NCBI GenBank assembly: GCA_002387845.1
Contig: DGLB01000004.1
Coordinates: forward strand, 1-28,156
Direction of reading: 5' to 3'
From: Stenotrophomonas maltophilia
GTDB lineage: Bacteria; Pseudomonadota; Gammaproteobacteria; Xanthomonadales; Xanthomonadaceae
Length of the DNA: 28,156 nucleotides
The translations under genes and the position numbers were made by a program. The notes under the pieces are model-generated. The model ran no database searches. It saw only the letters and a list, made by a program, of their open reading frames with translations, and was not told the DNA's origin. Of this stretch, positions 1 through 5,901 are shown piece after piece; the stretch's first letter is position 1; each line of letters starts with the position of its first letter.

Positions 1-357
1 TCTGGCTTGGCGGCTCGGGACGGGCGTTCCGGGGGACGCTGCAAGTACGTCCCTGTAAGCTCGGTCCCCGCATCCAGGCGGCTCACGCCCCCTCCAGCCC
101 ACCCCGACCCGCCATCGACAGTGTGTCGGTGGCCATGGGAAATGCCGAATCAACGGCAGCTTCGATCCGGGGTCATGCGTCAAGGAATGTTGGGGATTTC
201 ACGGTGATCGTCTGTCGACCGATCCCACCAGGGCAGCTCCCACCCCGGTACGCCCAAGCGCGGAAACCGATGAACCACCGGCTGTTCGCCAGAATTCAAC
301 AGCAGCCGGGCAGGGCCCGGCGATACGCAAACCGTCGAGTGCCGACGATTGGAGCTA
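1..357. other. Non-coding repeat-derived region
   Basis: I see no convincing gene here. The first 145 bases are GC-rich with no recognisable signal. Bases 146-326 are a shortened copy of the composite repeat found again near 16533-16700 and 17306-17608. The downstream gene on the minus strand ends at 358, so this region lies beyond the 3' end of that transcript. Confidence 0.7.
146..326 (+). repeat. Composite repeat, copy 1 (internally deleted)
   Basis: The head (146-230) matches 17306-17390 closely, including GATCCGGGGTCATGCGT, GGGGATTTCACGG and GTCTGTCGACCGA. The tail (about 240-326) matches 17520-17608, with shared GGAAACCGATGA, GGCTGTTCGCCA and CAACAGCAGCCGGGC. The large hairpin found between head and tail in the 17.4-kb copy is missing here; only its right flank, CCCACCCCGGT, remains. 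The end at 302-326 is a degenerate SMAG palindrome in minus orientation, with GTAT in place of GTAG. Confidence 0.75.
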
Positions 358-783
358 TCAGCGACGATCCGCCATCAGGTTGTCGAAGGTCTCGGTGTAA
401 CCCTTGAACTCGGGGATGCGGGTGGTCAGGTCGGCGGGGATGGGTTGCATGCCCGGTGGGACCTGGATCTTCACCGCGCGCATGTCCGGGTCGTGCGGAG
501 CGTCCACCAGGGTGTTCTGGCGTAGTACCTGCAACTGGCCGAACATTTTCTGCAGCAGGGCGCGCTGGCCTTCGTCCAGCGGAATCTCGATCTCGTCGAC
601 CTTCATGTGGCCGTTCGGCAGCACGATGATGTTCGGGGCCGGAGCGCGGCGTACCGTCACCATGCCGTCGCTGACCGTGATCTTCGGCTTGCTGCGCTCG
701 GCGCGGTGGTTGCGGTATTCCTGGTCGCAGCCGGTGGCGACCACGCAGAACAGGGCAAACAGCAGCAGGCAGAGCTTCTTCAT
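358..783 (-). CDS. Small lipoprotein of unknown function
   Basis: A 141-residue predicted lipoprotein. Residues 1-19 form a type II signal peptide (MKKLCLLLFALFC, then lipobox-like VATGC), so the mature protein should begin at Cys19, anchored in a membrane. The rest is hydrophilic. A central stretch with ITVSDGMVTV, LPNGHMKVDEIEIPLDEGQRALLQ resembles the core of the next gene upstream (872-1450: INISDE, NGQAVTIDAQQRALL), so the two are probably distant paralogues of a DUF2884-like type. I recognise no enzymatic motif. No clear Shine-Dalgarno precedes the ATG, and a terminator hairpin lies only 15 bases upstream, so how it is transcribed is unclear. Confidence 0.8.
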   Translation of the reverse strand: MKKLCLLLFALFCVVATGCDQEYRNHRAERSKPKITVSDGMVTVRRAPAPNIIVLPNGHMKVDEIEIPLDEGQRALLQKMFGQLQVLRQNTLVDAPHDPDMRAVKIQVPPGMQPIPADLTTRIPEFKGYTETFDNLMADRR

Positions 784-797
784 GGCGGTGCGGCAAC

Positions 798-829
798 AAA
801 AAGGGGGAGGACCATTCTAGTCCTCCCCC
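798..829 (-). terminator. Rho-independent terminator after the 872-1450 lipoprotein
   Basis: GGGGGAGGAC (803-812) pairs perfectly with GTCCTCCCCC (820-829) around a 7-base loop. On the minus strand the stem is followed by five T (798-802). It lies 42 bases past the stop of the 872-1450 gene and only 15 bases before the start codon at 783. Confidence 0.85.
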
Positions 830-871
830 CGTGGCGATGCCGCCCCTGCGACCGATCGTCGCAGCGCTCAC

Positions 872-1450
872 TCAGGCGTGGCAGTCGTCGATGTCGCTCT
901 GCTCCATCGTCGCGTAAGGCTTGAAGGCCGGCAGCACCGCCGCCAGCGCCTGCTGCTTGGCCATCATTTCCGGCAGCAGCTTGCACAAGGTCTGGGCCTG
1001 CGCCTTGATCTTGTCGGCTTCCGCGTCGACCTTGGCCTGGATGCCCTCGGTGTTGCCCGAGAACACCCCGCGCAGCGCTTCACCGGCCGCCTTCACGCCG
1101 AGCTGGGCACCGGCCACGCCGATGTCCATGCCCGCGCCAGCCAGCTTTTCCACCTGCTTGCGGTAGTCCAGCAGCAGCGCACGCTGCTGCGCGTCGATGG
1201 TCACCGCCTGGCCGTTGATCAGGAAGTCGCCCGCCGGGGTGATCTCGGCCTTGTTGTTGTGCTCATCGGAAATGTTGATGTTGCCCTTGGCCAGTTCCGT
1301 GCGTGCCTTGTCGGTCGCCGCCTGCACCTTCTGGCCAATGGATTCGGTTTCGGCCGCGGCCTGGTTGGCGGTCGATGGGGTGCCGCCATTGCCACAGGCG
1401 GCCAGCGGCAGGCACAGCAGAAGCGAAGGCAGAAGAAGACGGGTCTTCAT
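872..1450 (-). CDS. DUF2884-like (YggN-type) lipoprotein
   Basis: A 192-residue predicted lipoprotein. Residues 1-19 are a type II signal peptide (MKTRLLLPSLLLCLPLAAC), giving Cys19 as the lipidated residue. A low-complexity linker follows. The core has INISDE, then an ITPAGDFLINGQAVTIDAQQRALLL-type segment (split here: ITPAGDFLINGQ, VTIDAQQRALLL), and then a long helical, Ala-rich region. This matches my memory of the DUF2884 family, whose function is unknown. An earlier in-frame Met at 1501 is rejected because 1450 has the signal peptide directly after it and an AGGA Shine-Dalgarno eight bases upstream. The gene follows the DUF2807-like gene on the same strand with 86 bases between, which contain two SMAG palindromes. 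A strong terminator follows. Confidence 0.8.
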   Translation of the reverse strand: MKTRLLLPSLLLCLPLAACGNGGTPSTANQAAAETESIGQKVQAATDKARTELAKGNINISDEHNNKAEITPAGDFLINGQAVTIDAQQRALLLDYRKQVEKLAGAGMDIGVAGAQLGVKAAGEALRGVFSGNTEGIQAKVDAEADKIKAQAQTLCKLLPEMMAKQQALAAVLPAFKPYATMEQSDIDDCHA

Positions 1451-1463
1451 GGGATGGGTCCTG

Positions 1464-1487
1464 GTAGAACGGGGCGCTGCCCCGTTG
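1464..1487 (+). repeat. SMAG-type palindrome, plus orientation
   Basis: GTAG head followed by an AACGGGGC/GCCCCGTT stem with a 3-base loop. It pairs with the oppositely oriented element at 1514-1540 in the same intergenic gap, forming a dimer between two genes of one strand. Confidence 0.7.
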
Positions 1488-1513
1488 GGGTAAGCATTCA
1501 ACGAGCGTGATAC

Positions 1514-1540
1514 GTGCAGCGGGGCAGAGCCCCGCTCTAC
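1514..1540 (-). repeat. SMAG-type palindrome, minus orientation
   Basis: On the minus strand it reads GTAGAGCGGGGC, TCT, GCCCCGCT. Its GTAG head overlaps the TAG stop codon (1537-1539) of the DUF2807-like gene, so the repeat provides the stop. Such elements can fold in mRNA and change transcript stability; that role is inferred here. Confidence 0.75.
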
Positions 1541-2424
1541 TTCCCGCGCGGCAACTGCACGCGGCCGCGCACATTGCTGTGGTTGACGTCGCCGCTGCCG
1601 CTGCTGCCCACGGTGAGATCGCCGCCGACATCGCGCACCGTGACATCGCCCGAACCGTGACGCTCCACCTTGACGCTGCCGCCGACCTGGCGTGCCTCGA
1701 AATCACCCGAGCCGATGCCGGCCAGGGTGACGCTGCCCTTGACCCGCTGCAGGTCGATGTCACCCGAGCCCACCGTGCCGATGTCCACATTGCCGGCGAC
1801 GTCGTGCAGCTTCAGGTCGCCCGATCCGACATTGCCCACCTTGGCCGCGCCGCCGACATTGCGCGCGGTGAAGTCGCCGGAACCCAGTGACAGCAGATTC
1901 AGTGAACCGGACCCGTCCAGCTCCACGTCGCCCGAGCCGATGGCCGCGGTCACCGGGCCCTTGATGCCACGCAGGTCCACGTCGCCCGAGCCCACGTCCG
2001 CACTCAGCGAATGCGCGCCGGTGACGCTGGCGTCGCCCGAGCCCACCTTCAACTGGATCAGCACGTTGTCCGGAACGCTGCCACGCAGGTCCAGGTAGGC
2101 GTACTGGTTGCCGCTCATGATGGAGCCCAGCCCCTGGTTGGCCCGCTCCAGCTTCACGATCAGCTTGCCGCCTTCCTTGCTCTGGGTCACCACCAGGTCC
2201 TTGAGCAGGTCCTGCCGTGAGGCGCAGGCGCGGCCGCTGAGCTGCGCCGGCCCGGGGCCGGCCTGCAGCACCAGGTCGTGCTGGCTGACCTGGAACACCA
2301 CGGCCTTGGCACCGGCCACGTCCAGTTTGAGTTCACGCGGCTCGCTGTGCTGGCACTGCGGTTCATCGGCCAGCGCAACAAGGGGCAGCAACAACAGGGA
2401 AGCAACAGCGAACGTGCGGATCAT
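1537..2424 (-). CDS. Secreted GSGD-repeat protein (DUF2807 / GIN-domain type)
   Basis: A 295-residue predicted exported protein. Residues 1-19 are a Sec signal peptide (MIRTFAVASLLLLPLVALA). The C-terminal half carries nine GSGD motifs at a spacing of 17-19 residues (mostly 19), alternating with short beta-strand-like segments such as VDLRGIKG and VTVRDVGG. This pattern is typical of DUF2807 (putative auto-transporter adhesin head, GIN domain), a right-handed beta-helix fold. Function is unknown; an envelope or periplasmic scaffold role is inferred. Start 2424 is chosen over the Met at 2526, which would run into the permease gene and lacks a signal peptide. It lies 26 bases after the ABC permease stop, so it is probably in the same operon. 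Its stop codon is supplied by a SMAG element. Confidence 0.85.
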   Translation of the reverse strand: MIRTFAVASLLLLPLVALADEPQCQHSEPRELKLDVAGAKAVVFQVSQHDLVLQAGPGPAQLSGRACASRQDLLKDLVVTQSKEGGKLIVKLERANQGLGSIMSGNQYAYLDLRGSVPDNVLIQLKVGSGDASVTGAHSLSADVGSGDVDLRGIKGPVTAAIGSGDVELDGSGSLNLLSLGSGDFTARNVGGAAKVGNVGSGDLKLHDVAGNVDIGTVGSGDIDLQRVKGSVTLAGIGSGDFEARQVGGSVKVERHGSGDVTVRDVGGDLTVGSSGSGDVNHSNVRGRVQLPRGK

Positions 2425-2450
2425 GGGCAGGTTCCTCGATGCAGGAAGGG

Positions 2451-3479
2451 TCAGATTTCGCCAGCGCGACGACGCAGGCGGATGGCGATGATGATGAAGG
2501 CCACGCCGAACGCCGCACCGATCCACAGCTCCGGCAGCTGCAGCGCGGCCAGCTGGTTGGACGGGGCCAGCGCGGTCACCAGGGTGTCACGGTCACCGAT
2601 GATGGTGCGCAGCTGGTCCATGCGGTAGAACACGTCGCTGCCCGGCAGCGTACCCAGCAGCAGGCGGCCGACGATGTGCTGCCAGAACCAGCCGCTGGTC
2701 AGGTCGAACAGCTGCATGATCTTGGTGGTGCTGACGATGATGCCGGCAAAGATCGGCAGCATCACGCCCCACAGGAACGGCTTGGACTTGGCCCAGGCCG
2801 ACCACATCAGCAGCCAGCCGGCGGTCGGCAGGCCCCACAGGAAATACACCGGCAGCCACGACAGGTGGCTGGCCACCAGCGACAGCGGGCTGGCCGGGCC
2901 CCAGACCAGGGTCATCGGGTTGCCGCCATAGGCCAGGGCCACGCACGACAGGATCAGCATGAAGCCGAACATGGTCAGGATCGAGGCGATCACCGCGATG
3001 ACCGGGGCCACCACCAGCGCGCTGACCAGCTTGGACAGCACGGTCTGGGTATCGGACAGAGGCAGTGACTTCCAGAACAGGATGCTGCGGTCGCGGCGGT
3101 CGTCATACAGCGCACCCAGGCAGTAGAAGAACACCACGAAGGCCAGCACCACGAACGGCCACAGCGAGCCCATCAGCAGGGTGAAGTCCAAGGCGTTGCC
3201 GAGGTCGGCCGCGCCTTGGGCATCCATCTTCTCGGTCAGCAGCTTCAGGTCGAGGCCGTTGATGTTGATGTCGGAGTTGTCGATATGCAGGTTGCCGCTT
3301 TCAGCGGCACGGCGCAGACCCCACAGGCCCAGCAGGATGCCGACGGTGCTCATCAGCAGCGAGATCACGCCGGCGATCAACGGAGCCCACAGGAAGCCAC
3401 CGCGGTTTTCCCAGTACTCGCGCTTGAGCAGCCAGCCGAAGGTGCTCGCCTTGCTGATCGGGTGGTGGACGGTGTTCAT
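2451..3479 (-). CDS. ABC transporter permease (ABC-2 type)
   Basis: A 342-residue polytopic membrane protein. After a cytoplasmic N-terminus with LLKREYWENRGG, a first hydrophobic segment lies near residues 30-55. A polar, probably periplasmic loop of about 50 residues follows, then roughly five more membrane segments, and a basic C-terminus (RLRRRAGE). The YDDRRDRSILFWKSLPLSD segment after the second membrane span is typical of ABC-2 export permeases. It starts inside the stop of the ATPase gene (ATGA, 3476-3479), so translation is coupled and the two should form one transporter. The substrate cannot be read from the sequence; YtrA-type operons are generally linked to envelope stress or antibiotic response. 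Confidence 0.88.
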   Translation of the reverse strand: MNTVHHPISKASTFGWLLKREYWENRGGFLWAPLIAGVISLLMSTVGILLGLWGLRRAAESGNLHIDNSDININGLDLKLLTEKMDAQGAADLGNALDFTLLMGSLWPFVVLAFVVFFYCLGALYDDRRDRSILFWKSLPLSDTQTVLSKLVSALVVAPVIAVIASILTMFGFMLILSCVALAYGGNPMTLVWGPASPLSLVASHLSWLPVYFLWGLPTAGWLLMWSAWAKSKPFLWGVMLPIFAGIIVSTTKIMQLFDLTSGWFWQHIVGRLLLGTLPGSDVFYRMDQLRTIIGDRDTLVTALAPSNQLAALQLPELWIGAAFGVAFIIIAIRLRRRAGEI

Positions 3480-4351
3480 GCGTAGGTTCCCTTCATGATG
3501 GCCACGAACAGATCCGCAAGGCCGGGGCTGCGGACTTCGCCGAGGGGGGAGAGCTGGGCGCGCGGCACGCCGTCGAACAGCATCACGTTCTTGCCGAACG
3601 GCAGCTGGCGCTCGTCGATGGGCTGCAGGGCGCGCGCGGCGTCAGCGGTTTCGGCCGAAACCAGCACTTCGGTGTAGCGCTCGCCGATGTCTTCCATGTC
3701 GGCGGTGAGCACGATGCGGCCGTCGCGGATGAACATCACGTCGGTGAGGATGTGCTCGATCTCTTCCACCTGGTGGGTGGTGACGATGATGGTTTTCTGC
3801 TCGTCGAAGTAGTCTTCCAGCAGGCGCTGGTAGAACTCCTTGCGGTACAGGATGTCCAGGCCCAGGGTCGGTTCGTCCAGCACCAGCACCTTGGCGTCGA
3901 TGGCCATCACCAGGGCCAGGTGCAGCTGCACGATCATGCCCTTGGACAGCTCGCGCACGCGCTGGCGCGGCTGCAGCTTGGTAGTGGACAGGAAGCGTTC
4001 GCAGCGGGCGCGGTCGAAGCGCGGGTGGGTCCCGGCAACGAAGTCGATGGCCTCGCGCACCTTCATCCAGCGCGGCAGCACCGCCACGTCGGCGATGAAG
4101 CACACGTCGTTCATCAGTGCGTTGCGCTGCACCGCTGGGTCCAGGCCCAGTACGCGCAGTTCGCCTTCCACCGTGGTCAGGCCAAGCAGGGCCTTGAGCA
4201 GCGTGGTCTTGCCGGCCCCGTTGGGACCGATCAGGCCGGTGATGCGGCCGGGGGCGATGTGGAGGCTGGGGGTGTCCAGCGCCACCGTCTGTTTATAGGC
4301 CTTGCGCAGGCCCTGGCCGGTGATGACGGCATCGGATGCAACGGCATTCAT
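3476..4351 (-). CDS. ABC transporter ATP-binding protein
   Basis: A 291-residue ABC ATPase. Walker A is GPNGAGKT (residues 42-49), the signature is LSKGM (135-139), Walker B is VLVLDEP with Asp159-Glu160, followed by a D-loop GLD and the switch His193 (VTTHQ). The signature departs from the canonical LSGGQ, which is common in export-type ATPases paired with ABC-2 permeases. A C-terminal extension of about 70 residues follows the core domain. The upstream in-frame Met at 4426 is rejected because it lies within the regulator gene. The start at 4351 overlaps the regulator stop by four bases (ATGA), and its own stop overlaps the permease start in the same way. Confidence 0.93.
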   Translation of the reverse strand: MNAVASDAVITGQGLRKAYKQTVALDTPSLHIAPGRITGLIGPNGAGKTTLLKALLGLTTVEGELRVLGLDPAVQRNALMNDVCFIADVAVLPRWMKVREAIDFVAGTHPRFDRARCERFLSTTKLQPRQRVRELSKGMIVQLHLALVMAIDAKVLVLDEPTLGLDILYRKEFYQRLLEDYFDEQKTIIVTTHQVEEIEHILTDVMFIRDGRIVLTADMEDIGERYTEVLVSAETADAARALQPIDERQLPFGKNVMLFDGVPRAQLSPLGEVRSPGLADLFVAIMKGTYA

Positions 4352-4710
4352 GAGGAAGTCCCTTTGGGCAGCAGATCGTCGAGGTGCAGGCCCAGGCGCT
4401 GGATGCGCTCCAGGACCAGCGGCCATTCTTCATTGAGGAAGCGGTCACGCTCGCTGCTGCGCAGCTGGGTGGCGGCTTCCTCGGTCATGAACATGCCCAG
4501 CCCGCGGCGCTTTTCCACCAGGCCTTCGTCGGCCAGTTCCTGGTAAGCACGCGAAACGGTGATGGGGTTGAGCTGGTATTCGGCGGCGACCTGCCGGACC
4601 GAGGGCAGGGCATCGCCGGGTTTGATGATGCTGTCGAGCATCATGGCGATGACGCGCTCCTTCAGCTGACGGTAGATCGGAGCGCCATCGCTCCATTGAA
4701 TATCGCTCAT
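4348..4710 (-). CDS. GntR-family regulator, YtrA subfamily
   Basis: A 120-residue DNA-binding regulator. The winged helix-turn-helix spans about residues 10-75: PIYRQLKERVIAMML, then LPSVRQVAAEYQLNPITVSRA (motif cut here), then a wing ending in RRGLGMFM. Only a short C-terminal helical region follows (about 40 residues), as in the YtrA subfamily, which lacks a large effector domain and is usually encoded with an ABC transporter. HpaR1 of Xanthomonas campestris is, from memory, a regulator of this subfamily; orthology is plausible but untested. It sits second in the operon, three bases after the small membrane protein gene. It probably represses its own operon through the palindrome at 4990-5013. 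Confidence 0.9.
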   Translation of the reverse strand: MSDIQWSDGAPIYRQLKERVIAMMLDSIIKPGDALPSVRQVAAEYQLNPITVSRAYQELADEGLVEKRRGLGMFMTEEAATQLRSSERDRFLNEEWPLVLERIQRLGLHLDDLLPKGTSS

Positions 4711-4713
4711 GAG

Positions 4714-4965
4714 TCAGCTCCGTGGGTTCAGCGACTGTGCGAATGAGAAGTAAGGCATGGACAGGGAGCTGTGCAGCCGGCGGGGAGGCGTGGGGGCGCC
4801 GTCGGCGTTCCCTGCCTGGATGACCTCGGCGTCCTGCGGGCCTTCAAACGCACCGGTGGCGGACGAGCCGTCACGGTCACCGGCGGGGATGCTGAACCAG
4901 CCGATCAGCAGCAGCGCGGTGGCGGCTGTGAGGGCTTTGGCGGAGTGGTGGCGCATGCGGTTCAT
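4714..4965 (-). CDS. Small predicted membrane-anchored protein, first gene of the YtrA operon
   Basis: An 83-residue protein that I do not recognise. A basic N-terminus (MNRMRHHSAK) leads into one hydrophobic segment (ALTAATALLLIGWFSIPAG, about residues 11-29), either a signal anchor or an uncleaved signal. A polar, Pro/Ser-rich tail of about 50 residues, probably periplasmic, follows. The start at 4965 is preferred over 4980 because AGGGGAAGC lies just upstream of it as Shine-Dalgarno. Only three bases separate its stop from the regulator start, so it is very likely cotranscribed and may belong to the transporter system. Confidence 0.7.
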   Translation of the reverse strand: MNRMRHHSAKALTAATALLLIGWFSIPAGDRDGSSATGAFEGPQDAEVIQAGNADGAPTPPRRLHSSLSMPYFSFAQSLNPRS

Positions 4966-5223
4966 GTGCTTCCCCTGCATCAGGTGACTGGTGTTGTATG
5001 CAACTATAACACCGATACGCTGGAGTGCAAGTTGCGACAGCCCCCAACTGATGGCAGGGGTGTGACATCACCTGAATGCGGAATACAAGTAATTGAAAAA
5101 TATCATGTTATGTAAGTGACACCGGGGCGTTTCCGCTGGGCGTGCATTCAGTGATGTGCAGCCACATGGCGCAAAAACCCCCGGTGGTATAGTCCGCAGC
5201 GCCCTTCAGATCGGAGTTTCCCG
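4966..5223. other. Divergent intergenic region between the YtrA operon and gpx
   Basis: It holds the operator/promoter for the minus-strand operon (4990-5030) and an AT-richer middle (5085-5115) with no clear signal. TATAGT at 5188-5193 is a possible -10 for the glutathione peroxidase, without a convincing -35. GGAG at 5213-5216 is the Shine-Dalgarno for that gene. No additional gene is visible. Confidence 0.55.
4990..5013. promoter_or_regulatory. Putative YtrA operator overlapping the operon's -10 box
   Basis: GGTGTTGTA and TATAACACC form an inverted repeat (8 of 9 positions) separated by six bases. On the minus strand a TATAGT -10 candidate (5003-5008) lies inside the palindrome, with TTGCAC 16 bases upstream (5025-5030) as a weak -35. 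The transcript would begin about 15-30 bases before the first gene. A repressor bound here would block RNA polymerase, fitting autorepression by the YtrA-type regulator. Confidence 0.6.
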
Positions 5224-5817
5224 ATGCGTTCCCGCCTTCCCGTGTCGTCCCTGTCCCGTGCCCGTCGCTGGACCGTTGCCCTGCTGGTGTCCGGGCTGCT
5301 GCTCGGCGGTGCGGCCCAGGCCGCCGGATTGCTGGACCTCAACTACCGCCCGCTGGCCGGCAAGGGCGAGGTCAATCTGCAGAAGCAGTACGGCGGCAAG
5401 GTGCTGCTGGTGGTCAACACCGCCAGCAAATGCGGCTTCACCCCGCAGTACGAAGGCCTGGAGGCGCTGCAGAAGAAGTACGCCGCGCGCGGCTTCTCGG
5501 TGCTGGGCTTCCCCTCCAATGACTTCAAGGGCCAGGAACCGGGCAGCGAAGCGCAGATCCAGGAGTTCTGCACGCTGACCTACGGGGTCAAGTTCCCGAT
5601 GTTCCAGAAGGTCGAGGTCACCGGCGACAACGCCACGCCCCTGTACAAGCAGCTGACGGCGGCGACCGGGGTCGCCCCGGGCTGGAACTTCCACAAGTAT
5701 CTGGTGTCCAGGGACGGTCGGGTGGTCGCGCAGTTCCCCAGCAAGGTCAAGCCGGACGATGCCGAGCTGGTCAAGGCGATCGAACATGAGCTGTCGGTCA
5801 CGCCTGCAAAGCGCTGA
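5224..5817 (+). CDS. Periplasmic glutathione/thioredoxin peroxidase (GPx family)
   Basis: A 197-residue peroxidase that reduces hydrogen peroxide and organic hydroperoxides. A long signal peptide (residues 1-33, ending AAQA) predicts export to the periplasm. The thioredoxin-fold domain shows the catalytic set: peroxidatic Cys70 (NTASKCGFTPQY), Gln104 in FKGQEPGS, and Trp154-Asn155 in WNFHKYL. Cys116 in QEFCTLTYGVKFPMF lies where plant and bacterial thioredoxin-dependent members carry the resolving cysteine, so thioredoxin-like reductants are more likely than glutathione. The usual FPCNQF cysteine is serine here (FPSNDF). The start is supported by GGAG seven bases upstream. It appears to be a single-gene unit. 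Confidence 0.93.
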   Translation: MRSRLPVSSLSRARRWTVALLVSGLLLGGAAQAAGLLDLNYRPLAGKGEVNLQKQYGGKVLLVVNTASKCGFTPQYEGLEALQKKYAARGFSVLGFPSNDFKGQEPGSEAQIQEFCTLTYGVKFPMFQKVEVTGDNATPLYKQLTAATGVAPGWNFHKYLVSRDGRVVAQFPSKVKPDDAELVKAIEHELSVTPAKR

Positions 5818-5830
5818 TCGTCTCGACATC

Positions 5831-5846
5831 TCGCACGTGCGTGCGA
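5831..5846. promoter_or_regulatory. 16-bp palindrome upstream of the FKBP gene
   Basis: TCGCACG and CGTGCGA are perfect inverted arms around a two-base centre. It lies 14 bases past the gpx stop and touches a possible -10 (GACAAT, 5845-5850) for the FKBP gene. It could be an operator or a weak hairpin terminator for gpx; no long T-run follows directly. Confidence 0.4.
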
Positions 5847-5860
5847 CAATGCTTCTTTTC

Positions 5861-5876
5861 GCGCCGACGTCGGCGC
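5861..5876. promoter_or_regulatory. Perfect 16-bp palindrome in the FKBP leader
   Basis: GCGCCGACGTCGGCGC is fully self-complementary and lies 26 bases before the chosen FKBP start. If the -10 at 5845-5850 is real, it falls in the 5' untranslated region, where it could be a protein-binding site or an RNA hairpin ahead of the ribosome binding site. Confidence 0.4.
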
Positions 5877-5901
5877 CCAGTCACTTCCAGGAATGCAGCA
5901 A

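Noticed and set aside
1..145. Possible further repeat with GCTGCAAGTACGTCCCTGTA
   Set aside because: It looks like an intergenic repeat end, but it has no second copy in this window and is cut off by the window edge, so it cannot be supported.
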